Shown here: one piece after another, positions 1 through 8,265 of the stretch
Layout of the letters: every line of letters begins with the position of its first letter
Position numbering within the stretch: the first letter of the stretch is position 1
From: Oceanisphaera arctica
GTDB taxonomy: Bacteria > Pseudomonadota > Gammaproteobacteria > Enterobacterales > Aeromonadaceae
NCBI RefSeq assembly: GCF_002936955.1
Contig: NZ_MPZM01000005.1
Span: forward strand, 1-64,000
DNA length: 64,000 nucleotides
Direction: 5' to 3'
The notes under the pieces: generated by a model
Told to the model about the DNA's origin: nothing
The model's input: only the letters and a program-made list of their open reading frames with translations
Database searches by the model: none
Translations under genes and position numbers: made by a program

Positions 1-178
1 TGGCGTGAGCATAGCCCTGGCTTGATGCGCCCAGACCGGAAAAGCCGGCTCTGCCGCCATTAACATCCGTACCGTTATCCGCTTCAGGTACAGAAACCGG
101 GCCGCAGGCCCCGAGCAGCAACAGGCATAGCACGGATAAACCTCGACTCAGTGGGCTCTGGTGCCACCGTTTGATCAT
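1..178 (-). CDS. Lipoprotein of an AttH/lipocalin-type exporter operon (partial, runs off the left edge)
   Basis: Only the first 59 codons are in the window. The start ATG (178-176) shares one base with the TGA of the upstream permease gene, so the two are probably translationally coupled. The N-terminus has basic residues, a hydrophobic core and a lipobox LLLGAC around residues 19-24, which predicts a diacylated lipoprotein; Gly/Asn-rich sequence follows. In related gammaproteobacteria the third gene after an FtsX-type permease and its ATPase is usually an AttH-like predicted secreted hydrolase with a lipocalin-like fold. That identity is inferred from position, since the diagnostic part lies outside the window. 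Confidence 0.7.
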   Translation of the reverse strand, partial: MIKRWHQSPLSRGLSVLCLLLLGACGPVSVPEADNGTDVNGGRAGFSGLGASSQGYAHA

Positions 179-2676
179 CAGGTGTCCTCCTCGGCCAGCA
201 GTGACCGGGGCGGCGTGCGCCACAGCTTGAACATCGGCAGACCCGCCGCCAGCAGGGCGACCAGCACGGCGGTGATCAGGGTCAGGCTCATCTCGCCGGG
301 AAAAATGTGCAGCGGCAGCCGCCAACCAAAGGCGGCCACATTGATGCCCCACACCAGACAGGCGGTAATGGCGATACCCAGGGGAATGGCCAGCAGGCCC
401 GTGACCAGGGCGGCACCGGCCAGCTGAGCCAGCTGTATGCCAAGCAGCCGACGCAGTGGCACCCCAATCGCCCACAGTGCTGCCATACGCCGGCGTCGTT
501 CCTGGGCTTGAGCCAGCAGGGTCGCCAGCAGCGCCAACGCCGCCACGGCAAGGGTCAGGGCATTCAACGCCCGGGTGATGGCAAAGGTGCGCTCGAAAAT
601 GGCGGTTGCCGTGGCCTTGACCTCGCGCTGGTCTCGCAAACTGTGCGGCGTCAGGTCGAAACGGTCGATCAGCTGCTGGCGTAGCAAACCGGCATCTTCA
701 CCAGACTGCATCACAATGCCGATGGAGACCGGCGGCACCTTGAACAACCGCCGTACCTGCGGCGTGGCCAGCACCACCTCGCCCCGCGGGTTGCCGTAAT
801 CGGGGTAGATGCCCACCACTGTGACCGATTCGACGCCCCCGGACGTGGCCAAGCTTAGCCGGTCTCCCAATACGATGCCCTCACCCCGGGCCAGCTGCTC
901 GTTGATAAAGGCCTCGCCGTGCTGGAGCGCCTGCCAGGCGGCATCCCGATCACCCAGGGTGGCGAGCAGCGGCCAGTCCGCCATCAGCGTTTGGCCCGGC
1001 GTGATGCCAAACACCGGTAGCGGCAGGCCCGGACGACGGGGATCGCCCTTGCCCGTGGTGATTTCGAGCAGCTGCGATTCGGCGTCGGCGGTGATCAGCC
1101 GCTCCTTGACCGCATCGTGCCGGGCAAGCCAGGTATCGATATCGGCGAACCGGGCCGCCGGCGGCTTGAAGTAAAGATCCGCCGTCAGCCGCTGATCGAG
1201 CCAGTCGAGAAAAGTCAGACGAAAACCGCCGACCATGCTGCTGACGCCCAGGTTGGCAGCAAGCGCAATCAGCAGCGCCATCATGGCCAGCGACAGCCGT
1301 GGCAACTGCAGTTGTAAATCGGCCAGGGCCCACTGGGTAAGTGGCCAGCTGCGAGCCAGGCGTGTCAGCCCGCCGAGCGACAAGGACAGTACCAAAGCCA
1401 GCAACGGTGGCAGCCACAGGGCAGCGGCCAGGATGATGGCCGCGACCAGGCCGAAACCTGCTCCCAGCCCCTCGCCGCTGGGCCGGGTAACCAGCCATAG
1501 CCCGAGCACCAGCGCCGACAGCCCAGCCACCCCGCCCAACCGTGCTTGCACCCGCAGCTGACGCTGAAAACCGGCTCGCCACGCCTGCGCCTGACCGAGC
1601 CCCAGCAGACTGATACGGCTTGCCCGCCACAGCACGCCACTGCCGGCAATGAAGAGGCCACCCTGCGTCACCCCAATACCGCCCAGCCAGTAATGCCAGG
1701 GCAGGCTGAGCGTGTCGCTGACGTCGGCACCATAAAGGCTTTGCAGCGTGGCGGCTACGTCAGGCAGCAGTGTTTTGGCCAGCCACAACCCGCTTACCAG
1801 CCCTGCCAGCGCGCCAAACAGCCCCAGCAGCACAAGCTCCAGTGCCAGCAAGGTAACCAGGGTGCGGCCAGACACGCCAAGGGCACGTAGCGTGCGCAAC
1901 AGCCCCAGGCGTTGCTCCAGCGCCAGCCCCAGCGCAGCCTGAACGATAAACAAGCCGACAATCAGGGCAAGCATCGCCATGGCCGTCAGGTTGAGATGAA
2001 AACTTTGGGTCAGCTCACCGGGGCCCGCCCGGGCATCGGCGCGAACCAGGATGAATCCGTCGGGAGCCGCAGGCAGCGCATCCACGGCGCTGACCAGCGT
2101 GGTGATACCATCGCCGCCGCCCAGCAGCCGGGCGGCGATGGCGATATCCATCACCAGGGTATTGGGCGGCAGTTCGGGCACCTCCATCATGGGGGGAAAC
2201 GGCGTGCCACCGTGCAGTGTTGGCTGAGTACCCAGCTGGGAGCGGGTATCTGGCGCCAGGCGGGTCTGCCAGGGGGGCAAAAGAAAGTCCTGCAGCTGAC
2301 CCGGCACTCGGGTGCGGGCCAGGGTGCTGTTGCCGGGCAAGGTAAGTGGATCGATACCAATGAGGGTGATTTTCTTGCCGCTGTCGGTAACAAGCTCGCC
2401 CTCAAGCAGTGGCGAGACCAGTACACCTGCCCGGCGCAGCTGAATGAAGTCGTCTCGGGTCAGTGCCTGGCCATCCTCACGTTCGAGGCGATCGAAGCCG
2501 CTGCCCAGTAGTGCCTCTGCCCGAGCATAGTTGTCTCGCGCCGAGGCATTAATGGCCTGTACACCACTCCATAGCGCCCCCGCAACCCAGAGCCCCAACA
2601 GCAGCATGGCCAGCTGACCGGGGTGGCGCCGATAGTGCGATAACAGCGTCGCCAACGCCACCATCATCAAGCGCAT
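178..2676 (-). CDS. ABC transporter permease with two FtsX domains (AttFG-like)
   Basis: This 832-residue inner-membrane protein has the MacB/FtsX layout. An N-terminal membrane segment (about 18-42) is followed by a periplasmic domain. A first group of membrane segments lies around 230-350, further segments around 380-460, a second periplasmic domain around 490-680 and a last FtsX group around 695-825. It is long because two permease halves are joined in one chain, as in LolC/E-like and AttFG-like exporters. Its start overlaps the 3' end of the ATPase gene by 10 bases, and its stop overlaps the lipoprotein start. The three genes form one operon, probably moving a lipid or lipoprotein-type substrate. 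The substrate cannot be read from sequence. Confidence 0.85.
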   Translation of the reverse strand: MRLMMVALATLLSHYRRHPGQLAMLLLGLWVAGALWSGVQAINASARDNYARAEALLGSGFDRLEREDGQALTRDDFIQLRRAGVLVSPLLEGELVTDSGKKITLIGIDPLTLPGNSTLARTRVPGQLQDFLLPPWQTRLAPDTRSQLGTQPTLHGGTPFPPMMEVPELPPNTLVMDIAIAARLLGGGDGITTLVSAVDALPAAPDGFILVRADARAGPGELTQSFHLNLTAMAMLALIVGLFIVQAALGLALEQRLGLLRTLRALGVSGRTLVTLLALELVLLGLFGALAGLVSGLWLAKTLLPDVAATLQSLYGADVSDTLSLPWHYWLGGIGVTQGGLFIAGSGVLWRASRISLLGLGQAQAWRAGFQRQLRVQARLGGVAGLSALVLGLWLVTRPSGEGLGAGFGLVAAIILAAALWLPPLLALVLSLSLGGLTRLARSWPLTQWALADLQLQLPRLSLAMMALLIALAANLGVSSMVGGFRLTFLDWLDQRLTADLYFKPPAARFADIDTWLARHDAVKERLITADAESQLLEITTGKGDPRRPGLPLPVFGITPGQTLMADWPLLATLGDRDAAWQALQHGEAFINEQLARGEGIVLGDRLSLATSGGVESVTVVGIYPDYGNPRGEVVLATPQVRRLFKVPPVSIGIVMQSGEDAGLLRQQLIDRFDLTPHSLRDQREVKATATAIFERTFAITRALNALTLAVAALALLATLLAQAQERRRRMAALWAIGVPLRRLLGIQLAQLAGAALVTGLLAIPLGIAITACLVWGINVAAFGWRLPLHIFPGEMSLTLITAVLVALLAAGLPMFKLWRTPPRSLLAEEDT

Positions 2677-3353
2677 GGCAAGCGGCTCTCGGCGGGATCG
2701 ACCAGCAGCTGGCCACGGCGCAGGGTTAAACGACGATCCAGCGGGGCCGCGACCTTGGGGCTGTGCGTCACCATCAACAGGCTACTGCCGCTTTCGGCAA
2801 CCAGCTCCAGCAGCAGTGTGAGCACCACTTCGGCGGTGGTTTCATCCAGATTGCCGGTGGGCTCATCGGCCAGCAACAAGGCCGGGCGAGGCGCCAGCGC
2901 GCGACCAATGGCCAAACGCTGTTGCTGACCGCCAGACAGCTGCTCGGGATAATGGCGCTCGCGCCCGGCCAGACCCAGTCGCTCCAGCAGCCTGGCCGAC
3001 CAGGCTGGATCTTCACGCCCCGCCAGCCGGGCCTGCAGGCGCAAATTGTCGGCCACGTTGAGGCTGGCGACCAAATGAAACTGCTGAAACACCAGGCCGA
3101 TAGTTTCGCGTCTGACGCGCGCCCGGCCGGGTTCATCCAGGCTGGCCAGAGACTGATTACCGATGTATACCTCGCCCTGGTCGGGCAGGTCGAGCCCCGC
3201 GGCCAGGTGCAACAGCGTCGACTTGCCGCAGCCCGACTCCCCCATCAGCGCCAGACTTTCACCGGCGCCAAGGTGCAAGTCCACGCCTGACAACACGCTC
3301 AGCGGCCCCTGGGGGGTCGTGTAGGTCTTGTAGACCTGGCGAAACTCGAGCAT
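2667..3353 (-). CDS. ABC transporter ATP-binding protein, LolD/MacB-like
   Basis: This is the nucleotide-binding subunit of the exporter, 228 residues from the chosen start. It has a Walker A motif (GESGCGKST), the signature LSGGQ, a Walker B motif (LLLADEPT) and a following switch His (VTHS), so it should hydrolyse ATP. The start MLEFRQVYK at 3353 is preferred over an upstream in-frame start at 3407. It is preceded by AGGGAG at good spacing, and LolD-like proteins begin at this point. It is the first gene of the operon and overlaps the permease gene by 10 bases. Confidence 0.9.
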   Translation of the reverse strand: MLEFRQVYKTYTTPQGPLSVLSGVDLHLGAGESLALMGESGCGKSTLLHLAAGLDLPDQGEVYIGNQSLASLDEPGRARVRRETIGLVFQQFHLVASLNVADNLRLQARLAGREDPAWSARLLERLGLAGRERHYPEQLSGGQQQRLAIGRALAPRPALLLADEPTGNLDETTAEVVLTLLLELVAESGSSLLMVTHSPKVAAPLDRRLTLRRGQLLVDPAESRLPCA

Positions 3354-4157
3354 AGCGGACTCCCTGTTTTTTAACGTCACCCTTGTTTTACACCAGAATA
3401 GTGGCACAAATTCCCGACCGGCCCCGGCCTGCGCGATGAAGTCAAAAACATAACGCCCGTGGCATCGGCTTAAACTATCGCAGGTATATTTAAGCCATGC
3501 CGCTGCTGACTAAACAGTATCAGGGGCAGATACCCAAGGGCGACGTATGATCACTTTTCACTCAACCTGATCAATCCTCGATCGGTCAAGCAGCAAGATG
3601 AACGGTTGGCCTTATCTCCTTCGCCACAAGAGAGTAAATAGTAGAAATTTCGACCAGCACATCGCACCGACTGAGCATGGTGAACAAAAGAAAGCTTTGC
3701 TATCTGAATGACGATTATTTATTAAAACTAATGGACTGTTCAAATTATAAACGCTGATGCGTCAACCATGGGTCTTCCACCGGCTGGAAATGGGTTTTAA
3801 AGGTCTCAATGTGTATAGAATTCTCGCAAAAGGGAGTATAAGATAATAACCAATAGATCTCGCCAACCAGAACTCTTTTTGTTCAAAAAACGTTCGCGAC
3901 CTCACACTGCTTGATCAATAATCTAATAAAACCAAAATAATATTGAAGTAATAAGTAAAAGGTGTGACAAATGAAACGACATTGGTAAAATAACACTAGC
4001 ATTCATAATGTTAGGTCTCAGTGATTTTTGTCGATTTAGCTGAACACTGAATGCTCCCTCATATTATGTTTTGAACCTTGTCCTTTTGTTATAACTAGTA
4101 ATTTAGTGGGGATACCTCAGGTTCTACACCTTGAAATTTAACATTAGAGCTACAACT
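3354..4157. other. AT-rich intergenic region marking the left side of the accessory island
   Basis: About 800 bases hold no convincing gene. Composition changes from GC-rich core to AT-rich near 3600, which suggests the left junction of imported DNA lies here. I looked for a second Tn7-like terminus matching the one at 9720-9788 (TGT end followed by CCATAA/TGACA repeats) and found none. Confidence 0.5.
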
Positions 4158-4970
4158 ATGAACTATTGTGATGATGTGTTAAAAAGAAATAATGTTACCG
4201 TTTTAGGTGAAGGTAACACCACGTTATTATTAGCACACGGATTTGGCTGCGACCAAAATGTGTGGCGATTTTTATTTCCGTATGTTAAAGATGATTATAA
4301 AGTCATTCTGTTTGATTATGTAGGATCCGGCAAGTCTGACATATCGCAGTTTAAGCCCCAAAAATATAATACATTAGAAGGGTATGCCGAAGATATTATT
4401 GATATATGCGAAGCATTATCGCTAAATAATGTCACTTTAATTGGTCACTCTGTCAGTAGCATCATAGGTTTATTGGCCTCCATTAAAAAACCAGAACATT
4501 TCGCCAAACTGGTCATGGTATGCCCATCACCTTGTTTTTTGAATTATCCTCCTGATTATTTTGGTGGTTTTGATGAAGCTGACCTACATGAATTGTTAAG
4601 TTTGATGGATAAAAACTACATTGGTTGGGCTGAATATTTAGCACCTTTAGTGATGGGCGTTAATAATTCAGAAACGCTGATTGGCGAACTTTCAGGTAGT
4701 TTCTGCTCTACTGATCCAGTCATTGCCAAAAGCTTTGCCAAAGCGACATTTTTTTCTGATCACAGAGCGAATTTACATCACGCTAAGCACCCAACGTTGA
4801 TATTTCAAAGTGAAAATGATGCGTTAGCCGCCAAGTCAATTGGCGAATACATACATAACGAAATACCGTGTTCATCACTAGAAGTGATTGAAGCGGAAGG
4901 TCATTGTTTACATATGACTCACCCAGAATTAATTTCATCTCTGTTAATAAAATATATTAATGAAAAATAA
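4158..4970 (+). CDS. RsbQ-like alpha/beta hydrolase (signal-perception type)
   Basis: This 270-residue protein closely matches the Bacillus RsbQ family in length and motifs: HGFGCDQNVW near the oxyanion hole, LFDYVGSGKSD, the nucleophile elbow GHSVSS, LASI..PE.F..LVMV.PSPCFLN, and the catalytic His in EGHCLHMTHP. In Bacillus, RsbQ works with the PAS-phosphatase RsbP to report energy stress. The plant receptors KAI2 and D14 share this fold. Here the partner is a PAS-GGDEF protein whose ATG overlaps this gene by 11 bases. The ATG at 4158 is used because it fits RsbQ length; an in-frame TTG at 4131 would add nine residues. The gene is AT-rich relative to the core, which suggests transfer. The role as a ligand sensor is inferred. 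Confidence 0.88.
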   Translation: MNYCDDVLKRNNVTVLGEGNTTLLLAHGFGCDQNVWRFLFPYVKDDYKVILFDYVGSGKSDISQFKPQKYNTLEGYAEDIIDICEALSLNNVTLIGHSVSSIIGLLASIKKPEHFAKLVMVCPSPCFLNYPPDYFGGFDEADLHELLSLMDKNYIGWAEYLAPLVMGVNNSETLIGELSGSFCSTDPVIAKSFAKATFFSDHRANLHHAKHPTLIFQSENDALAAKSIGEYIHNEIPCSSLEVIEAEGHCLHMTHPELISSLLIKYINEK

Positions 4971-5868
4971 CCTTACCAATATAGATCCTTGTTTTACGCT
5001 GGATAATTTACCTTGTGGTGCGTTAGTCACTGATGCTGAGCATGTCATTCTTAATGTGAATGCATACTTTGCTAATGAACTTTATTGGGATATAAACCTC
5101 CTTATTGGTCATAAGGTCGAAATAATTTTAACCAAGGCATCTAAAGTTTTTTATCAAAGTTATTTAATGCCTATGTTATTACATGAAAAGAATTGCGAAG
5201 AAATACAATTAAGCATTGTAAATGGAAACGGTAAGCGCATCCCTATTACTGTTAACGCAAAGGTGGATGCAAATAAAAAAATTTATTGGAGTTTTTTTAC
5301 TGCCAGTAATAGAAATAAATTATATGATGAGCTTATTCAAGCTCGTGAGAAATTGGAGTTACAAACTAAAGAGTTAAAAGAGTTGGCATCTATTGATGAG
5401 TTAACTGGCCTGCTAAATAGACGAGAAATTAAATCTCGATCAACATTTGTATTATCGCAGTTGACTAGCGACCAACACCCAATATCGATACTAATGATAG
5501 ATATAGATTTTTTTAAGAGCATTAATGACAACTATGGCCATACAGAAGGAGATAGAGTATTAAAAGAGCTTGGTCGCGTATTAATGAACTGCGGAAGGAA
5601 AAGAGATTTAATTTCTCGGTATGGAGGGGAGGAATTTTTAATTTTATTACCTGACACGGACTTAGAGCAGGCAGTGATTTTTGCGAACAGACTACACAAT
5701 TCCGTAAGTACAATATTAATTGACGGGAAGCCATTAACAATAAGTGTTGGCATTAGTTTATTCGATGAAGAAATGTCTTTTGAGGAAGCTGTAAATGAGG
5801 CCGACACTGCGTTGTACAAAGCGAAAGACTTAGGTAGAAATAGAACAGAAGTGTTCTCTTTAGCTTAA
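4960..5868 (+). CDS. PAS-GGDEF diguanylate cyclase, output partner of the RsbQ-like hydrolase
   Basis: This 302-residue cytosolic protein has a PAS-like domain (about 12-115), a linking helix (REKLELQTKELKEL, about 127-142) and a GGDEF domain (about 145-300). The active-site loop is RYGGEEF, DIDFFKSINDNYGH carries the metal and guanine region, and an RKRD inhibitory site precedes GGEEF by the usual five residues. It should therefore make c-di-GMP and be feedback inhibited. In Bacillus RsbP the PAS domain, which binds RsbQ, is joined to a PP2C phosphatase; here the output is a cyclase. The 11-base overlap implies coupled synthesis. That PAS binds the hydrolase is inference. Confidence 0.88.
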   Translation: MKNNLTNIDPCFTLDNLPCGALVTDAEHVILNVNAYFANELYWDINLLIGHKVEIILTKASKVFYQSYLMPMLLHEKNCEEIQLSIVNGNGKRIPITVNAKVDANKKIYWSFFTASNRNKLYDELIQAREKLELQTKELKELASIDELTGLLNRREIKSRSTFVLSQLTSDQHPISILMIDIDFFKSINDNYGHTEGDRVLKELGRVLMNCGRKRDLISRYGGEEFLILLPDTDLEQAVIFANRLHNSVSTILIDGKPLTISVGISLFDEEMSFEEAVNEADTALYKAKDLGRNRTEVFSLA

Positions 5869-5920
5869 CCTTCATATCAGCCACCTTTCATAGTATTACC
5901 TCAGTATCTAGCTGCAAAAT

Positions 5921-6052
5921 AATAACGCTCACCTTTGAAAAAAACCAAGGCCAGGCCTTACATTTCACACTTTCATCATATTTAATCTCCCCCATTAGAA
6001 TTCACATTGTTTGGCCATTGCTTTGCTAAGTGTAAAGCCTGATCCCGTTATT
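5921..6052. repeat. Imperfect palindromic element A (attC-like or mini-transposon), downstream of the 6061-6342 gene
   Basis: The outer ends are inverted (AATAACG at 5921-5927, CGTTATT at 6046-6052). Inner arms are CAGGCCTTACATTTCACACTT near 5952-5972 and AAGTGTAAAGCCTG near 6028-6041, also inverted. A related copy lies at 6470-6588. The size, the TAACG...CGTTA termini and the position just after a gene stop resemble a long integron attC of the VCR kind. GATCAGGCCTTACA-type arms also occur in REP/IS200-linked repeats, so the class is unresolved. Confidence 0.45.
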
Positions 6053-6060
6053 TCCCCTGA

Positions 6061-6342
6061 CTATTTTGAGTGTTGCATTGGATTTCGAATATAAGCAGGG
6101 ATGTTTATTATCTCACTATTATATCTGTCATCTTGCGTTACTGGGGTTGATCTGAAGCTTTGCTCTTGTGATAAGATCTGTTGTAGTTCATCGGAGCTGA
6201 TGCCAAATATTTTTCCTGCCACCATCAAGCCATTAATATAACTTTTAGCTTGAGCTCGCTCTATAGGTGATTGTTTTACTACAGTGAAATAATCTCTGAA
6301 TGAAGTTTGAAGGTGGGCTATAAAATTTTGTTTGTTATTCAT
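6061..6342 (-). CDS. Hypothetical protein, 93 residues
   Basis: I do not recognise the family. The protein is small, soluble and mostly helical by eye, with a Gln-rich stretch (ELQQILSQEQ) near residues 52-61 and no membrane segment or signal peptide. An AGGGAAC sequence sits at ribosome-binding distance before the ATG. It lies in the AT-rich cargo block, on the same strand as four other small genes, and element A starts 9 bases past its stop. A cassette or cargo origin is likely. Confidence 0.5.
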   Translation of the reverse strand: MNNKQNFIAHLQTSFRDYFTVVKQSPIERAQAKSYINGLMVAGKIFGISSDELQQILSQEQSFRSTPVTQDDRYNSEIINIPAYIRNPMQHSK

Positions 6343-6469
6343 CTATTTGTTCCCTGTACATTTAAACTACTGGTAATATTATTTGCGATGATAACCGCAG
6401 AAAAATGAAAAGCATATGAACGCCATGCTTTCATTTGAACCCACCGAACTCTGCAATACAAGAAATCGG

Positions 6470-6588
6470 AGGAGATTTTACATTATACAGTTTTAATATA
6501 ATAACCGCTCCATTCACATTCGTATTGTTTGGTCCTTATCGGTACTGGTTTGGCCAAGTGTAAAATGTAAGGCCTGATCCTATTATTT
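6470..6588. repeat. Imperfect palindromic element B, related to element A
   Basis: The right half (TTTGGCCAAGTGTAAAATG, then TAAGGCCTGATCC at 6570-6580) matches the right arm of element A. The middle (ATTCACATT...GTTTGG) and the left arm (TTTTACATTATACAG) also align with A. It ends a few bases before the stop of the ankyrin gene (6595), as A does for its gene. The two gene-plus-repeat units may be recombination cassettes or duplicated mini-elements. Confidence 0.45.
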
Positions 6589-6594
6589 TTGTGG

Positions 6595-6972
6595 TTAATA
6601 ATTTCTGCTTGACACTCCACCAAACTCGGTTAATAAATCTACCATAGCTTCGAGCCTATCTGATACTGCATAGTCCAGTGGTGACCAACCATGAGTATCT
6701 GTAACATTAACATCTTCCCCCCTGGAAACAAGATATCTTACATACTCTTGGCGATCATAAGTGACTGCATGAAACAATGACGTTCTGTTTCTGTTATCGC
6801 CGTGCTCCATGTCAGCACCCGCTGCTAACAACACCTTGGCTGATTCAAGCTTCCCTTTTCTTCCAGCCCAGATCAAACTGGTTATTTTATTTTTATCCAG
6901 GCATTCAACATCAATTCCACTCGCAATCGCCTTCGAAAGCTTATCTACGTTCCCTGTTCGGCAGGCTCGCAT
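6595..6972 (-). CDS. Small ankyrin-repeat protein
   Basis: The protein has 125 residues made of about three to four ankyrin repeats. Typical repeat features are TSLIWAGRKGKLESAKVLLAAGAD, shown here by its core LIWAGRKGKLESAKVLLAAG, then TSLFHAVTYDRQEYVRYL and SPLDYAVSDRLEAMVDLL. Ankyrin repeats mediate protein-protein contact; no catalytic domain is attached. The ATG at 6972 is the first usable start after an in-frame TAA about 45 bases upstream, although no strong ribosome-binding site is close. It belongs to the minus-strand cargo cluster. A partner cannot be named. Confidence 0.72.
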   Translation of the reverse strand: MRACRTGNVDKLSKAIASGIDVECLDKNKITSLIWAGRKGKLESAKVLLAAGADMEHGDNRNRTSLFHAVTYDRQEYVRYLVSRGEDVNVTDTHGWSPLDYAVSDRLEAMVDLLTEFGGVSSRNY

Positions 6973-7013
6973 GAAATTTTCGATTTCATTACTTAACTCG
7001 AATTCCTTGTGTG

Positions 7014-7042
7014 CTTAACGTCGGTGATAAGCCGCGGCGTCA
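7014..7042 (-). other. attC-like half site between two cargo genes
   Basis: On the minus strand, GCCGCGGCTTATCACC is followed by GACGTTAAGC. This resembles the 3' half of an integron attC (L' arm, then the GTTRRRY core, here GTTAAGC). It lies directly after the stop of the Cys-rich protein gene and before the ankyrin gene. A matching 5' half (R''/L'') was not found, so this is a weak call. Confidence 0.25.
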
Positions 7043-7309
7043 TTGGTCTACTTCATCACATGGCATCTCCGTCCCACCACGACCTCGATAGCAAGTGCGC
7101 GCGGCGACCCAGCCGAAGCAAACCGTTCGAAGAGGACCATCCGACGCCGTGTTGTCGAAGTCAAGGCGCTCAATGCCACGACACGAGCACTCCTTGTACC
7201 AAGCCCCCATGGCTCCACCCGCCGCGCACTCGTGGTAAAAAAATATCCAGGATATGGCGACTACAAGCAACGGCACACCAAACAGTGCTATCCATTTTTT
7301 GTTACGCAT
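7040..7309 (-). CDS. Small exported or membrane-anchored Cys-rich protein
   Basis: The protein has 89 residues: a short basic N-terminus, one hydrophobic segment (about 7-22, LFGVPLLVVAISWIFF), then a small domain with six cysteines (in YHECAAGG, YKECSCRG, RTVCFG, RTCYRG, MPCDE). This suggests an exported disulfide-bonded domain. The start at 7309 is chosen because GGAGG precedes it; a longer reading from 7396 has no such site. It is more GC-rich than its neighbours, which fits an independently acquired cassette. No function can be assigned. Confidence 0.6.
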   Translation of the reverse strand: MRNKKWIALFGVPLLVVAISWIFFYHECAAGGAMGAWYKECSCRGIERLDFDNTASDGPLRTVCFGWVAARTCYRGRGGTEMPCDEVDQ

Positions 7310-7380
7310 GCTGCCTCCGCACGCCCGCCATAAGCGTTTTGGAAAGCTGTCACTCGTTATATTAACTTTTAATGATGAAG

Positions 7381-7605
7381 TTATTCTAGGGTCCATTTTA
7401 TCTGAAATTCTATTTCTTCTTCTGAATCTCCTCGCTCGTGCTCAACACTGTACTCGGCACGAACGGGAACATAAATCCTTTCACCGGCTATCTGTATCTC
7501 GAATTGTTTACCGCTCTCCAATGCGTCTGCCAAACGTCTCAATTTAGCGACAAACTCAGGTGTGGAATATGCTTTTTCAATATCTCTTTCTTTTTTTGAA
7601 CTCAT
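7381..7605 (-). CDS. amphi-Trp domain protein
   Basis: The 74-residue protein matches the amphi-Trp family (TIGR04354 type). It has a helical LRRLADALESGKQFEIQIAGE segment (core LRRLADALESGKQFE), then strands including ERIYVPVRAEYSVEHER and the end EEEIEFQIKW. The family is widespread and of unknown role. AAGGAAA stands before the ATG. It lies in the minus-strand cargo cluster between the Cys-rich gene and DUF3297. Confidence 0.8.
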   Translation of the reverse strand: MSSKKERDIEKAYSTPEFVAKLRRLADALESGKQFEIQIAGERIYVPVRAEYSVEHERGDSEEEIEFQIKWTLE

Positions 7606-7720
7606 TAGATCATTTCCTTTTCTGCCATGTACAACACATCATTGTAGATTAAAAAACATTTTGAGGCACAACATTAAAGCAACATCTGGTTGAGTGACAT
7701 CAATACATCATGGCACATGC

Positions 7721-7755
7721 AAAAAAAGAGCCTGAATTTCTCCAGGCCCTCTTTT
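7721..7755 (-). terminator. Rho-independent terminator after the DUF3297 gene
   Basis: On the minus strand an AAGAGGGCCTGG / TTCAGGCTCTT hairpin is followed by seven T. A second short hairpin (AAGTGGT/ACCACTT) lies between it and the stop codon at 7785. Confidence 0.8.
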
Positions 7756-7784
7756 AGTGACGATAGTAAGTGGTATAAAACCAC

Positions 7785-8033
7785 TTAACTATAAAAGGCT
7801 TCAACAGTCCCTTTCAGCGTAATCAGCATCGGTTGTCCGCGACGATCCAGGGCTTTAGGCGACGGAATTTTCACCCAACCTTCACTGATGCAATATTCTT
7901 CGACGTCGGAACGCTCTTTGCCGTTAAGTCGAATACCGATGTTGTGCTCGAAAATCTCTGCCACATGGTGTGGGCTGCGGGGGTTAACCGAAAGGCGATC
8001 CGGTAAAGCGGGTAGCGAGTTAGTGTCGTTCAT
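7785..8033 (-). CDS. DUF3297 family protein
   Basis: The protein has 82 residues from the start MNDTNSLPALPDR at 8033. It matches DUF3297 throughout: LPDRLSVNPRSPHHVAEIFEH, IGIRLNGKERSDVEEYCI and a C-terminal LKGTVEAFY. The family is conserved in proteobacteria and has no known function. A longer frame from 8120 is rejected because the family starts here. The gene has its own terminator, so it may be an independent unit rather than part of a cassette operon. Confidence 0.85.
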   Translation of the reverse strand: MNDTNSLPALPDRLSVNPRSPHHVAEIFEHNIGIRLNGKERSDVEEYCISEGWVKIPSPKALDRRGQPMLITLKGTVEAFYS

Positions 8034-8265
8034 GTTCAACCTGAGGTAAATAAATAGTGCGCTATTGTAGACAATATGCGTCTGGCGCTCAAGAACTGTA
8101 GCAACTTTCACAAGCCCCATACGAACCCAACTCTTGCAGCCGCCTGGAACAGAATTTTAGATGAGAACAAAGCGGAGTTTATTAGTACCAAGCTCAATAG
8201 CATTGTCATGATTTCTTGCAACTAAAGTGATGGGTTTATCTTGTTTTTAATAAGAAAATCACTTT

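Noticed and set aside
3408-4130. Left end of the Tn7-like element
   Set aside because: I found no TGT end with CCATAA/TGACA repeats and no matching target duplication here.
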